Shown here one piece after another: positions 1-12,969 of a stretch of DNA of 64,000 bases. The position numbers were made by a program, and so were the translations under genes. The first letter of the stretch is position 1; every line of letters begins with the position of its first letter. The notes under the pieces were generated by a model, which did no database searches, was not told where the DNA came from, and worked only from the letters and a program-made list of their open reading frames with translations. The stretch is from Hordeum vulgare subsp. vulgare. Taxonomy: Eukaryota > Streptophyta > Magnoliopsida > Poales > Poaceae. The stretch is taken from positions 539,904,316 through 539,968,315 of the forward strand of contig NC_058519.1 of the NCBI RefSeq assembly GCF_904849725.1, in the 5' to 3' direction.

Positions 1-1666
1 AGTAAAAATAACATCACAAGTAAGGATTTGCTAAAGCCTAAGTAAAAGAATTCATCACGCGCCGGTATGGCAGAAACTTGTTTCTGTTGAAAACACCAGT
101 AAAAATACTTTAACAATTTTGAAACTTCTACCACAGTAATATTTAATCACTGGGAAGTAGTAGCAAAAAGAATCAACTCAAAATCATTTTTTAAACTCCT
201 GGAATAGGCAAAACAAGTTTTAAACTAAATCTGATCTAACTTATATTTGAAAATTTCAAACATAGACAAATTATATGTTTTTAAAAACTACAGACAAATT
301 GGAGTCTACTAGAACAAGAATCAATGTCATTGGACTTCGGGGTCAAAAGTTGTGGCCAAAACAAAACAGAAACTTTTCTGTTTTTGCAAATAGGCAGAAA
401 AAAATAAAGCTAACTAGTAACTAACAGGGGGTACACGTGGCATGTTGTGATAGGCTGCGGGTGCGTTTGTTGCAAGGTTAGGAGCAAACGGCCTAGCTCT
501 AACCGAAGCTACTGGCTAAAAGTATAAGTGAAATAAAAACCGCCGGTTTTCTACTCTAAACCGAAAGGTTATTCTAGGATCTAATCTAAACCATACGTCT
601 AAGATCTAACGGCTACCAAAGAAAAAAAAGATAGAACAGAGAGGAGAGGAGTCTCACCGTGGCTGGGGAGCTACTCCGGCGAGGAAGGGGTGGTCGCCGG
701 CGAGGGGAGGGCTCCAGGGCGGTGGAGAGGACGGGGCGGCGGCGGCGGCAGTCCTCCGGCGAGGGGAGGGGCTCCGGGGGGGGGCGGTGGAGCGGCGACG
801 GGGTGGCGCTCCCAGGGGGGCGAAGGTGGCAGCAGCTCGGGCTCCGACGGGGCTGATGCAGAGGGCCTCGGGCGGCGGCTCGTCGGGGTAGGGGTGGGAA
901 CGGGGGCGGCTCGGGGGCGGGGTACTTATAGGCCTGGGGGCGGTGAGGAAAGGAAAGGGGAGAGGTGGATCGGCAGGGGATCCCGTGCTCGGCTCGGTCT
1001 CGGTCTCGGCATGGAAAGAGGAAGAAGATGGAAGGAGAAGATGGCCGACGGGGGGAGTGACTCGGCCAGTGGGGGCCACTGGCAGCGAGTGGAGGCGGGG
1101 AAAGGCACAGTCGGTCGGCCTGGATCTAAGGGATTCAATCCCTGGGGCTGGGGATTCGGCCCAAGGCCTAAAAGCGCTCGGGGCGGCGGTTTCCAAAAAA
1201 GAAAATCCTTCCTATTTTTAAACCTTTTTCGAAACAGAAAAACAAAAGCGAAAAAAAGGAAATAAATCAAAATATTAATATGGGGTATTATATACCAAAA
1301 AAAATCAGAAAATATTCTCTACCCGAATAACATTTTCCAAAGCAAAAATAAAAACTTTAAAAAATGATTTTTCAGAAATTCCTCAAATTGCTTTATTTTC
1401 TTTTTGCAATTATTTTTGCAAATAAACTTTGTATTTCTTGGCTCCAATATTTCAAAAATTGCCCGCACTTTGGAGGGTCATTTTCCTCCGCTCTCTCTCT
1501 CTTGCATGCAAGAGAGTATTTCTCCGGGCATTTTTCGTGCGAGGAAAAATGGAAATGCAAATCAAAAGACGAAAGAAATTCACGTGCTAAATTTATTTCA
1601 ATCAACATGCATAGATGCTTAGCTACAATGTAAAACATTCCCAATTAGGAAAATTGGGATGTTACA
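1..1666 (-). mobile_element. LTR of a Tekay/Del-like gypsy element (3' LTR, runs off window)
   Basis: Read on the minus strand, position 1666 begins TGTAACATCCCAATTTTCC, a typical start for long plant gypsy LTRs, directly after integrase codons. An AT-rich stretch is followed by a very GC-rich block (about 650-1200) and another AT-rich stretch. The long LTR at 53368-57449 has the same layout. The far end is not seen, so the LTR probably continues past base 1. The ORFs in the GC-rich block on both strands are compositional and match no family I know. The lineage is inferred from the adjoining pol sequence. Confidence 0.65.
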
Positions 1667-4300
1667 TTGCCTTTCACGGATGTAATCGAGTTCAAACTCC
1701 TTGTTCTCTCCCGTTTCAAACCAACATATCGGTGATCGGTATCTCCTTCTGTATAATGCCTCAAATGGTGCCATCTTGATGCTCCTTTGATAGTTGTTGT
1801 TGTATGAAAACTCTGCTAGTGGTAAATGTTCATCCCACGATCCTCCAAAATCCAAAGCACAAGCTCTTAACATATCTTCGAGGATCTGGTTGGTCCTTTC
1901 AGTTTGCCCTCCAGTTTGTGGATGGTAAGTAGTACTATATTCTAATTTTGATCCTAGGGTTGCTTGCAACTTCTTCCAAAATGTTTACGTAAAGATCGAT
2001 CCTTGATACGACCATATGTTCTTCCAAACTCCATGTTTACTAACAACTTCATCAACATACTGTTGGATTAGCTTCTCCCTGGTATTTATCTGTTTGATGG
2101 CCAAGAAGTGTGCACTCTTGGTTAATCAGTCTATGATAACCCAAATTGCATCCTTGTGTTTCCTGGTCATCGGCAATCCTGTAAAAAATCCATTATTGTC
2201 TCATCCCACTTCCATTCCGGTATCGGCAGTCGTTGTAGTAATCCTGTAGGGTTTTGATGTTCAGCCTTGACTTGTTGACAAGTGTGAGATTTCGCTACGT
2301 ACATGGCTATCTCTCTATTCATGGTGTTCCACCAGAATGTGTTTTTTAGATCCATATACATCTTAGTACTTCTGAGATGTATTGAATACGAGGTCTTATG
2401 AGCTTCCTTTAGTATCACAGTTTTGATTTCTTAGATATTGGGCACACAAATCCTTCCCTTAAACCGTAGTGATCCATATTCCTTCAATGTGAATAACGAT
2501 GGTTTTCCATCAGTAATCCTTTGGATTTCCTTTGTGATGAATGCATCCTCCTTATGCCTTGACTTGATGATATCTGATAGTTTTGGTTGTATTTCCATAG
2601 TAAATAAGCGTTCCATCCTCACAGTAGTTATAAACTTGAAACCGAGTAGTTCCATTTCTTGTGGCATACTCCTGGATATCATCAGGGTACTGGCATGCTG
2701 CTCTGCCAACTTTCGACCCAATGCATCGGCTACTACATTGGCCCTTCATGGGTTATGTTCGGTAGTCAGGTCATAATTGTTGATCCATTCTACCCATCTT
2801 GTATGCCTCATATTGAGTTCCTTCTGAGTAAAGAGATACTTCAAAATCTTGTGATCCGTGTATAACATACACCTTGCTCCATAGAGAAAATGCCTCCATG
2901 ATTTAGTGCAAAACAACTGCTATTAACTCCATATTGTGGGTTGGATAGTTGATCTCATGAGGTTTCAACTTTCTTGATCTGTATGCAATGACTTCTCGAT
3001 CTTGCATCAACACACATCCAAGTCCTTGCTCGGAAGCATCAGAGTAAACTGTGTAATCCTTCTCACTATCTGTCACTGTTAGGATGGGTGTATATGTAAG
3101 TCGGTGCTTTAGCTCTTGAAAACTCTTCTCGCAGTCCTCTATCCATATGAGTTTCACTCCTTTCTTGGTCAATTGGGTCACAGGTGCGGCAATTTTGATA
3201 AATTCTCGACAAATTTCTGATAATACCCTGCCATTCCTAAGAAGCTTCTGATTTCTCCCACATTCTTGGGTGATTTCCAGTCCGTTACTGCCTCAATTTT
3301 ACTAGGATCTACGTCAATTACATCCTTGCTAATGACATGACCAAGGTATTTCACTTCTTCAAGCCAAAATTCACACTTGCTATAACGAGCATAGAGATGG
3401 TGTTCTCTCAAGGTTTGCAAAACAATCATTAGATGCTCGGCATGTTCCTCCTTATTTCGAGAATATATCAGAATGTCATCAATGAAGACGGTCACAAACT
3501 TGTCCAGATACGGCATCAAGATCTTGTACATCAAATTCATGAAGATAGCTAGTGCATTTGTTAACCCAAATGATACCACAAGGTATTTGTGATGCCCGTG
3601 TCGAGAAACGAATCCAGTCTTGGGTATATCTTTCGGCTTTATCTTGATTTGATGGTATCCTGATCTCACATCCAACTTGGAAAATACTCCGGCTCCCCGT
3701 ACTTGATCAAATAAATCCTAAATTTTGGGTAGCGGGTATTTGTTCTTGATTGTCATGTTGTTGAGATTCTAAAAATCAAGACACATTCTTTTTCCTCCTT
3801 CCTTCTTATCTATGAAGATGATGGGTGCTCCCACGGGGATACACTCTCTCTAATGAATCCCTTTGCTAACAAATCATATATCTGCTCCTTTAACTCTGTC
3901 AGTTCCTATGGTCCTACCTTATATGGTATTTGTGCTATTGGAGCTGTTCCAGGTTTCAGGTCAATTGTGAACTCTACTTCCCTGTCTGGTGGTAGACCGG
4001 GTAATTCATCTGGGAAAACATTTGGAAATTCCCTTACTACCAGTATATCCTCGAGTTTCACTTCCCGTGGTGCATTGGACTGATAACCCTTCCCGATTTC
4101 GACATATTGATCTCCAAAGTACTTGATACGACCTTCAAAAGGATCTCTAATAGACACATTCTTCTCTTCACGGTTGATCACAACTCCATGGTTTGTGAGC
4201 TAGTCCATTCCTAATATAATATCTAATCTGGTTAACGGTAGGATAAGGAGATCTGCATAGTACACGCGGTCATAGATGGAAGGAAGACGGATCATGTTAG
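1667..4300 (-). pseudogene. Decayed Ty3/gypsy pol (protease end, RT, RNase H, integrase)
   Basis: Fragments lie in order on the minus strand. A protease C-terminus (about 4180-4300) has a stop where the family has Trp after ILGMD. A linker with [16 protein letters not shown] follows (3906-4181). Reverse transcriptase (3178-3675) keeps the active site FIDDILIYS, then RNase H (2903-3181), a connection segment (2431-2721), the zinc-binding part of integrase (2167-2418) and part of the integrase core with HPQTGGQTERTNQILED (1667-1969). Frameshifts and stops separate the blocks, so it cannot be translated as one protein. The [16 protein letters not shown] linker is typical of the chromovirus Tekay/Del group. 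Gag and the first half of protease are missing upstream. The integrase C-terminus and chromodomain are missing downstream, because the LTR begins inside integrase at 1666. Confidence 0.85.
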
Positions 4301-4900
4301 GTCAAAACATACTATCTATTTTGGTAAATAATTGACGGGGGAGAAAAGCCATAAGCATCCTATGCATTAAGGGTGTATTTGCCACGTTTCTTGAATGTTA
4401 GTCTTTATCGTACTATATGCTTCTAACAAAACCGGAGGCACCAATGTTTCCAGGAGTCTCGAGTTGCACTACCTTTTTGTTACGAGGCAAGTTCATACCT
4501 TGCATGCCTTTTGTTTATGCTTTTGTAAAAGCATCTTTACAAAATTCTCTATGTGCAATATCTATTCACTATAATAAATAAAATTATATTCATTACTATC
4601 AAATCATTGGTGGGCTATGGAAATCAGGATGGTTACACGGTGGTAGAGTTCCATTGTACCGGTATTAATAACCAAAGTCAGCAAACATTCCAGTGTCATA
4701 GCGATAGCATTGACCATGGAGCTTGTAATGGAACGGGCGAGTAAATAACTTAACCACATGCCAATGTGCCCTCGCAACGGTTATCGTCATGGGCGTCAAT
4801 TCGTGAGCTAGTCCAGGGAGTTGTACATCCCATCGGCAATGGATGACGTTAAGACCCTTTCAGCAGGGGGTCATCAATCCTCTATCGCCAGAGCGGTGTA
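4301..4900. other. Unassigned junction between two retroelements
   Basis: This stretch lies between the truncated Tekay-like pol and the first sequence recognisable as non-autonomous element. I see no ORF of note, no LTR end and no terminal repeat. It is probably degraded retroelement sequence. Confidence 0.4.
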
Positions 4901-5119
4901 AGCTCATTGGTCACGGGGTCGTAGAATCCCTACATGTTGTTGATTTGGGGCAAAAGAGGGAATACCTCTCGAGCCATGGGTAGGGGCATTGGTAAAAGTG
5001 GGAGAAATAAAGACTCGGATCTTAGACAATAAAATTGCGCTCCAAGAAAAACACATATCATGTGACGAATAAAAATATAGCTCCATGTAAGATATACCGA
5101 TAGTGTTGAAAACGAAAGA

Positions 5120-5143
5120 GGGGATGCCTTCCGAGGCATCCCC
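5120..5143 (-). other. Conserved hairpin of the non-autonomous element, copy 1
   Basis: GGGGATGCCT and AGGCATCCCC form a perfect 10-bp stem around a 4-base loop. Copies 2 (48534-48558) and 3 (60953-60977) have a 9-bp stem and a 7-base loop at the corresponding place. Confidence 0.7.
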
Positions 5144-5939
5144 AAGCTTATAAGCCTGAGTCTTCCTTGAATATTACTTTGGTGGCACCTTGTTCATACC
5201 CAATCTTAGGTTCTTGCTGCTCCTTATTCTGCTCATATCGATATCTCACCCAAAAGTTGAAAACTTCAATGACACAAAACTTAACGGAACTTCGTTAGAT
5301 GGGTTAGTGTAATAAAGATATATCATTCACTTAGGTACTATCAAGACAAGATTAATAATTGTTCTCACATAATACCTACTGTATTCTATCATTCCTATAA
5401 TTTATATCACTCAATATAAGTTGTGGAAACACTAAAATAAGCAAATTATACATGCAAAACAGAATGTGTCAAAAAGAGAACAGTCTTTGAAGATCTGAAT
5501 GAACATCATAATTCCCTGACTCTAAAAATTATGAAAACGCATAGAATTTTAATAACAAAACTATGTAAAAATTTCAGTATTTTTTGAGTGTCCAGTAAAA
5601 TCAGAGAAATTCTGCACTAGACGTGAAAGTTTCTATTTTTGCACACAATCAAACAAGCAAGTACCCACACTATCCCAAAGGCTTTACTTGGCACCTTATT
5701 GCAATAAAAGATAAAAAAACATGATTAATATAGTATCTTAATCATGTGAACACATGAAAACAGAAAAGATAAATATTGGGTTGTTTCCCAACAAGCGCTT
5801 TTCTTTAATGCCTTTTAGCTAGGCATGATGATGTCAATGATGCTCACATAAAAATAGTATTTGAAATATGCAAGAGAGCATCATGAATCACGTGAGAAGC
5901 ACATTTAAGTCTAACTCACTTCCTATGTGTGGAGATTTT

Positions 5940-6743
5940 TCAAGCAAATAACTTATTGTAGCAAGAATGAACTTGCATAGGAAGGCAAAACAAGCATGAC
6001 TTCAAAACTTCGAATGCATAGGGAGGAAACTTTATATTTTTGCAATGCCTACAAGCATAAGTTCCTCCCTCATAATAATTTTTAGTAGAATCATGAAGGC
6101 ATTCAACAATATAATTATCACATAAATCATTCTTTTCATGATACAGAGCCATAGAAAATTTATTACTCTCCCCATAAGCAAACTTATCATTCATGGTAGT
6201 GGGAGAAAACTCAACAAAATAACTATCATGTGATATTTGAGTGGCATGATCCAATTGAAAATTAAAATCACGATGACAAGTTTCATGGTTATTATTACTC
6301 TTTATAGCATACATGTCATCACAATAATCATCATAGATAGCAACTTTGTTGTCATAGTAAATCAAAATCTCTTCCAAAGTACTCGACTAATTACTAAATA
6401 AATTCATGAACTCTCCAAATCCACTTTCATCATTATTCCAATACGATTCAACACCCTAAAAAATAGTGCGATCATTAGTACATAGAGTTGACACTCTTCC
6501 AAACCCACTTTCATCCATATAATCATCATCAATAGGAGGCATGATATCATCATAATAAATTTGCTCATCAAAACTTGGAGGACAAAAAATATCATCTTCA
6601 TCAAACATAGCATCCCCAAGCTTGTGGCTTTGCATATCATTACCATCTTGGATATTCAAAGAATTGGTACTAACAATATTACTTTCATGCTCGTCATTTA
6701 AGGAATTCACACTAAGCATTTTTACAAATTCTTCGTCTAACAA
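5940..6743 (-). pseudogene. Remnant of the conserved unknown ORF (non-autonomous element)
   Basis: Two minus-strand open blocks (6456-6743 and 5940-6377) cover most of the protein encoded intact at 59386-60255. Shared landmarks are NDEH, the motif NDMQSHKLGDA followed by an acidic FDEDD run, MPPI-DDY, an ESNKFSM-type segment, DNYIVE, and a C-terminal LKSCLFCLPMQV-like stretch. A stop and frame breaks around 6378-6455 separate the blocks. The sequence after the ORF (cccaacaagcgctttt near 5787) also matches the other copies. Function is unknown and this copy is not expected to be expressed. Confidence 0.75.
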
Positions 6744-6914
6744 TTGAACAAAAAATTTGAATCATGATTTTCACCAAAGACATTAAAAAGAGGAAGCAAT
6801 TGAGGCAACCTAAACTGCATTTTTTGTAATTTTATTTTATAAAAAAACTAGTGAAAAACAAGAAACTAAAATATTTGATTGCAAGGTCTAAAGATATACC
6901 TTCAAGCACTCACC

Positions 6915-6932
6915 TCCCCGGCAACGATGCTA
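6915..6932 (-). other. Primer-binding site, tRNA-Asp type, mutated
   Basis: The minus strand reads TAGCATCGTTGCCGGGGA. The intact site in this group is TGGCGCCGTTGCCGGGGA, the complement of the 3' end of plant tRNA-Asp. Three changes in the first six bases indicate an old, probably inactive copy. Confidence 0.75.
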
Positions 6933-6945
6933 GAAAAGATCTTAT

Positions 6946-8576
6946 TGTCTACTATGCAACTTTATTCTTGTAGACGTTGTTGGGCCTCCAAGTGCAGAGT
7001 TTTATAGGACAGCAACAAATTTTCCTCAAGTGGATGACCTAAGGTTTATCACTCGTGGGAGGTATAGGATTAATATGGTCTCCTCAAGCAACCCTGCAAT
7101 CAAATACAACAAATCTCTTGTGTCCCCAACACACCCAATACAAAGGAAAATCGAATAGGTGCACTAGTTCAGCAAATAGATGGTGATACAAGTGTAGTAT
7201 GGATAGTACAAATAGATTCTTATAATCTGAATAATTAAAAACATAAACGTAACAAGTAGTAAATAGCGAGAAAAACTTTATATAAATGCTTGGAAATAAG
7301 GCCTAGGGTTCATACTTTCACTAGTGCAATCTCTCAACAATGCTAACATAGTAGAATCATATGATCATCCCTTAACGTGTAACAAAGAATCACACCAAAG
7401 TTCCTATGAACATAAGAAGTTTTTGTCTTTAGAGAGCCACCTCAAAGTTATTCTTTCCGATCAATCTTTCCAGCTATTCCTATAAGTGTCACGAACAGCC
7501 CTAGAGTTTGTACTAGAATAACACCTATGATATATATCAATCAACCCTAATGTCACCTAGATACTCCAATGTCACCTCAAGTATTCGTGGGTTAATTATT
7601 CGACATGCATCAAACAATTTCAGATTCATCATATTAAATCCAACACAAAGAACTTCAAAGAGTACTCCAAGATTTGTATTAGAGAAAGTAGGACAAGAAC
7701 ATTTATCAACCCTTATGCATAGACTACCCTAATGTCATCACGGGAATCCGCAAGTTGAGTACAACAACATATATCAAGTGCATCAATAGAACACCCCATT
7801 ATCACCACGGGTATCCACATGCAACACATACATCAAGTGATCTCCAATCCAATATTCAATTCAACGTAACAAAATCTCAAAAGCAAAGATTGAGTTCATC
7901 ACATCAAGATAGCAAGGGACGAACACCATGTGATCCAACTGTATTAACAAAGCCCGTCATACATCAAGATTGTGACATCTCAAGAACACGAGAGAGAGAG
8001 CGAGATCAAACACATAGCTACTGGTGCATACCCTCAGCCCCGAGGGTGAACTACTATCTCCTCATCATGGCATCCACCAAGATGATGAAGATGGCCATCG
8101 AAGATGATTTACCCCTCCCAGAGTGTACTAGAAAGGATCCATATGGGTTTTTCTTCGATACAGAGTGTTGCGGCGGTAGAGCAGAAGTTATATACTAATT
8201 TCTGAGGGTTTTGGGTTTTATAGAATTTTTTAGCACTGGAATCACGCGCAACGGAGCCACGTGGGACCTACCACACATCAGGGTGCGCCCAGGGGGTGGG
8301 CGCGACCTGTTGACTTGTGGCGCAAAGGTAGCCTCCCTTTGGTGGTTCTTCGCTTCGGTATTTCTTATTTTATCTAGAAAAAATCATAAAAAAGTTTCGG
8401 GCGATTCCGAGAACTTGTATTTTGTGCACAAAAACAACACTGCTAAAAACAACGTCAGTCCGAGTTAGTTCTAAATAAATCATATAATGTGCATCAAAAC
8501 CATATAAAAGTATTGTAAACATAGGCAAATATGGCATGAATACTTCATAAATTATAGATATGTTGGAGACGTATCA
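6946..8576 (-). repeat. 5' LTR of the truncated non-autonomous element
   Basis: On the minus strand the LTR starts at 8576 with TGATACGTCTCCAACATATC and ends at 6946 with ...CATAGTAGACA, about 1.63 kb. The ending matches the plus-strand LTR end at 59324, and the start matches the LTRs at 46475 and 57630. Confidence 0.85.
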
Positions 8577-9904
8577 TGCCTCACCCCGTACCTTACCGGA
8601 CAACTCACGCATGGATATCAGATCGCGAGATGAAATCATTGAAGAACACATCTTGGGATTGATTGATTGCAATATGTCTTACAATAGATGCCTTGTGGGA
8701 TGCACGATTACAATTCTGAACTTGATGAGAGAGCACTATGGTGGTGGAGATGGTTATGAAGATGAAAGTGGTGGCAGCTAGGGTTTTGTTGATGGAGATG
8801 ATGATGAAGAGGTTCTTGATGTGCTCGTCGCGCTCCTCATGCTCGTTTTGTTGGCATTTCGGTCGGGTGCCCTTTATAAAAGGTGTTCCCACGGATGACA
8901 TGTCTCGGTTTCCATGCCAAATGACCGCTCATACGAGTGCGTGCGCTCGCATGGAGCGTTGTCTTTGGCTCTAGTGGCCTCCAAGTGACTTATTTATGCT
9001 CCATTTCCCTTCCTTTCCTTTTTAGCCCATTTCCTGCGAAAAAAATCAAAGGGATATGTGGAATCCTTTGCATTCATTAGTCATTAGTGGCAAAATCGGA
9101 GCAAATATATCTCTTTTAATGAATTATCTCAATTTAAACATGGTTAAAATGAGTGTAGAAATGTCACTCATCAACTACTACGATCTAAAAGTGACAATCA
9201 AATTGTGTAGATGTGGTCGAGATCGCAAATGTGATTTTTTGCCAATTTGTGTATCTAGGCCATGCAATTCTTTATTATTTCCAGGCTTATGTGGAACGTT
9301 GTCGTGTAGTGGACAATGTGACCATCATTAACAATGGTGACAAAGAAGAGAAGTGGTAACATTGGTAGGGCACAAGGGGTGAAAATTGTTTCTCCCGTTG
9401 AAATGCATGGCCCTTTTGCTAGCAAAGTTAATAAAGTGAGTGGAAAAGTGGTGGTGGGATGTGCAAAATTATCCCTATGCAATTGATAACTAGATCGATA
9501 ATCATTATTGTCATTTTATATGAGGGGGGCATAAGCTAACATACTTTCCTTTCTAGGATCACATGCACATATGATTGGAACTCTAGCAAGCATCCACAAA
9601 TACTAAAGATCATTAAGGTAAAACCCACTCATAATATTAAGTGTAAAGTCCCATTTGTTCCTTACCATACGCAACAACCTGCGAACTCAAGTTTGTGTTT
9701 CTGTCACTCACGCTACCCTGACAATAAGAAAACCATGGACATATTCCAACACCCTACAGTGGGAACCACACATGCTTGCGTGACACGGCGGGCACCATAG
9801 GACAACACCAAAATAAAACATGCAACTCAGACCAATCATGATCACCAATCAACCCATGGCATAAAAGGAATCTACTCAAACGTAATAGAGGTGCAACACA
9901 TTAT
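8577..9904. other. Unassigned repetitive sequence, possibly part of an older LTR
   Basis: No recognisable coding domain is present. The short ORFs here match no family known to me. The stretch just before 9905 is the left flank of the solo LTR insertion and is continuous with 11684 onward once that LTR is removed, so part of it probably belongs to the minus-strand LTR ending at 12328. Confidence 0.4.
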
Positions 9905-11678
9905 TGTTGGAGATATGCCCTAGAGGCAATAATAAAGTGGTTATTATTATACTTCCTAGTTCATGATAATTGTCTATTATTCATGCTATAATTGTATTAA
10001 CCGGAAACCGTAATACATGTGTGAATATATAGACCACAATGTGCCCCTAGTGAGCCTCTAGTTGGCTAGCTCGTTGATCAATAGATGATCATGGTTTTCT
10101 GATCATGGACATTGAATGTCATTGATAACGGGATCACATCATTAGGAGAATGATGCGATGGACAAGACCCAATCCTAAGCATAGCACTAGATCGTATTGT
10201 TCGTTTCCTAAAGCTTTTCTAATGTCAAGTATCATTTCGTTAGACCATGAGATTGTGAAACTCATGGATACCGTAGGAGTGCTTTGGGTGTATCAAACGT
10301 CACAACATAACTCAGTGATTATAAAGGTGCACTACAGGTATCTCCGAAAGTGTCTGTTGGGATGGTATGAATCGAGACTGGGATTTGTCACTCCGTGTGA
10401 CGGAGAGGTATCTCTGGGCGCACTCGGTAATGCATCATCATACTAAGCTCAATGTGACTAAGGAGTTAGCCACGGGATGATGTGTTACGGCACGAGTAAA
10501 GAGACTTGCCGGTAACGAGATTGAACAAGCTACAGGGATACCGACGATCGAATCTCGGGCAAGTATCATACCGGTAGACAAAGAGAATTGCATACGGGAT
10601 TGATTGAATCCCCGACATCGTGGTTCATCCGATAAGATCATCGTGGAACATGTGGGAACCAACATGGATATCCAGACCCCGTTGTTGGTTATTGACCGGA
10701 GAGGTGTCTCGATCATGTCTGCATTGTTCCCAAACCCGTAGGGTCTACACACTTAAGGTTCGATGACGCTAGAGTTGTTATGGGAATAGTATACGTGGTT
10801 ACCGAAGGTTGTTCAGAGTCCCGTGTGAGATCCCAGACGTCACGAGGAGTTCCGGAATGGTCCAGAGGTAAAGATTCATATACAGGAAGTGGAGATTTGA
10901 TCGCCGGAAATGTTTCGGGAATCACCGGTATTGTACAGGGACCATCGGAAGGGTTCCAGGGGTCCACAGGGAAGGGCCACCAGCCCCGAAGGGTTACGTG
11001 TGCCAAAAGTGGATGGGAACCAGCCCCTAGGTGGGCTAGTGCGCCACCCACCTTGGCCCAAGGCACACAAGAGGGCAAGGAAGGGCTAACCCTAGGCGTG
11101 AGGGGTTGCCTTGGATGGCAAGCCACCCTAGGGCGCCGCCTCCTCCTTCACTTGGGCCGCCGCCCCTCCCATCTAAGGGTTGCCGCACCACCAAGGGAAA
11201 CCCTAGGGGTGGCGCACCCTCCTCCTCCTCCCCCTATATCCGTGTGAGGGTTTGGGGCTGCTAGACACACAAGTTTCACCTCTCCTCGACGCAGCCCTAC
11301 CTCTCCTCATCCTCGTCCTCCATAGCGCTTGGCGAAGCCCTGTCGGAGTACCACACAGCTCCACCGTCACCATGCTGTCGTGCTGCTGGAGCTATCCCTC
11401 AACTCCTTTTCTCTCCTTGCTAGATCAAGGTGAAGGAGACGTCACTGGGATGCACGTGTGTTGAACGCGAAGGCGTCGTTGTTCGGCGCTTAGATCGGAA
11501 TCTTCCGCGATCGGAATCGCTACGAGTACGACTCCATCAACCGCTTCCTAGTAACGCTTCCGCTTAGAAATCTTAAAAAGTATGAAGATGCTCTACCTCT
11601 TGCTCGTTGCTAGTTTCTCCTAGATAGATCCTTGTGTGACGTAGGAATTTTTTTGAATAACTACTACGTTACCCAACA
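9905..11678 (+). mobile_element. Solo LTR of a BARE-1/WIS/Angela-type copia element
   Basis: It starts TGTTGGAGATATGCCCTAGA and ends ...TTACCCAACA, 1774 bp, which fits the length of this family's LTRs. The 5-bp target duplication ATTAT is exact on both sides (9900-9904 and 11679-11683). No internal region and no second LTR are present, so this is a solo LTR left by recombination between the two LTRs. The family name rests on recall of the characteristic start sequence. ORFs inside it (for example 10713-11247) are not genes. Confidence 0.92.
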
Positions 11679-11683
11679 ATTAT

Positions 11684-12328
11684 TGGATAATAATATATAG
11701 CACAAAGCACCATATTCAAGTAGGGGATACAACGGGTTGCGATAGAGTTTACCGCTGAGTATAGATGGGGGAAGGCGATTGAGGTGTTGATGAACACGAC
11801 AAAGTTGTTGAAGTAGATCACTACCATGATGGTTCCACCGGCAGCGCTCCGGCACCACCGACATAGTGGGGGAGAGAGCCCTCCTTCTTCTTCTTCTTGC
11901 TTGACCTTCCCCCTAGATGGTATAAGGGTTCCTTCTCTAGACCTTGTCTGTCATGGCCCCCAAGGGGCGGGAGCCCCTCCAAGATTAGATATATATCTCT
12001 CTCTTTCTCTCTAGGTTTCCTTTTCTGTTTTCGGGACTGTTTCTGCAGCCCAGCATCGTTTGGAGCCCATGGTTGCCCTCTTGTGTTGATTCTTGCACCA
12101 AAAATTCAGATATATTCCATAAAAAATCTATGTAAAAAATTTCAGGTCATTCCGTCTCCGTGAAATTTTCACCTAAAAACCCCCGAAACAACAAGGAACT
12201 AGCGTTTCGCACTCGGTTAACAGGTTAGTCCAAATAAAAATAATGCATATTGTTGTCAAAAATATCTGGAATTAGTAGGATAATAGAATGAAATGATCAA
12301 AAATTATAGATACATCGGAGGCGTATCA
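11684..12328 (-). repeat. LTR (5' part) of a gypsy element, interrupted by the solo LTR
   Basis: The minus strand from 12328 begins TGATACGCCTCCGATGTATC followed by TATAATTTTTGATCA, a diverged relative of the other TGATACG LTRs here. It runs to the target duplication of the BARE/Angela solo LTR and probably continues below 9904. The far end was not located. Confidence 0.6.
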
Positions 12329-12969
12329 ATCTCTTGGTGTCTACATTATGTTATCATACTTATTGTGTTACTCTGTTCTATGAACTTGTTACTTTGATAC
12401 GTATGATGGATAGCGGTCTTGGGGTGGATTAATAGTAGTAGACGTGAGTAAGTTTAACGGTCTACTTGTCACGTACGTAATGCATATATTAGATTATGCT
12501 ATGAATCATCATCATAATTATTCGTTATTTTGTCAGTTGCCTAACAGTAATTTGTGTAGCCAGAGTTGATATGCTTTCGAGAGAGATGCCACTGGTGAAC
12601 CTATGCCCCTCGGGTCTATCTTCACACTAATACAACATCCTATAATTGCAATCCTATTTACCATTTATATTTTTCTTTTATTTATTATCTTGCCAACTAT
12701 TATCCTATCGCTATTAGTATTAATCTTGCAACTAGTGGGAAACTAGGGGATTGACAACCCTCTTGCCTTTTGTGGGGTGCAAGCATCTTTTGTAGTTGTG
12801 TGCAGGTACTACTAACGTTGTTAGTACGGTGCCTCCTACTAGTTTGATTAAACCTTGGTTCTTAATTAAGGGAAATACTTTATGTTGCTATGTTACATCA
12901 CCCTTCCTCTTCGGGAAATCCAATGACTCATGCGGGAGTAGCAAAGATTATTATGTTCAGATGGTTTTT
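12329..12969. other. Probable LTR debris, unassigned
   Basis: AT-rich sequence without coding potential. The part near 12810-12970 has the look of the 3' part of a gypsy LTR, but no boundary could be fixed. Confidence 0.35.

Larger units (their letters stand above)
4901..8576 (-). mobile_element. Truncated non-autonomous Athila-group LTR retrotransposon (5' part)
   Basis: This minus-strand element consists of a 5' LTR (6946-8576), a damaged tRNA-Asp primer site (6915-6932), remnants of the family's unknown ORF (5940-6743), a hairpin (5120-5143) and non-coding internal sequence. The stretch 5000-5160 aligns by eye with 48470-48610 and, inverted, with 60940-61070. No reverse transcriptase or integrase is present. 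The 3' LTR is absent. The size and absence of pol resemble the Sabrina/WHAM-type elements of Triticeae; that name is inference. Confidence 0.8.

Noticed and set aside
654..1270. Overlapping ORFs on both strands in a GC-rich block, up to 191 codons
   Set aside because: Low-complexity Gly/Arg or Pro/Ser translations in all frames, no family motif, and the block lies within an LTR. The same kind of block occurs in the LTR at 53368-57449.
10713..11247. Opposed ORFs of 137 and 155 codons
   Set aside because: They lie wholly inside the BARE/Angela-type solo LTR and resemble no protein.
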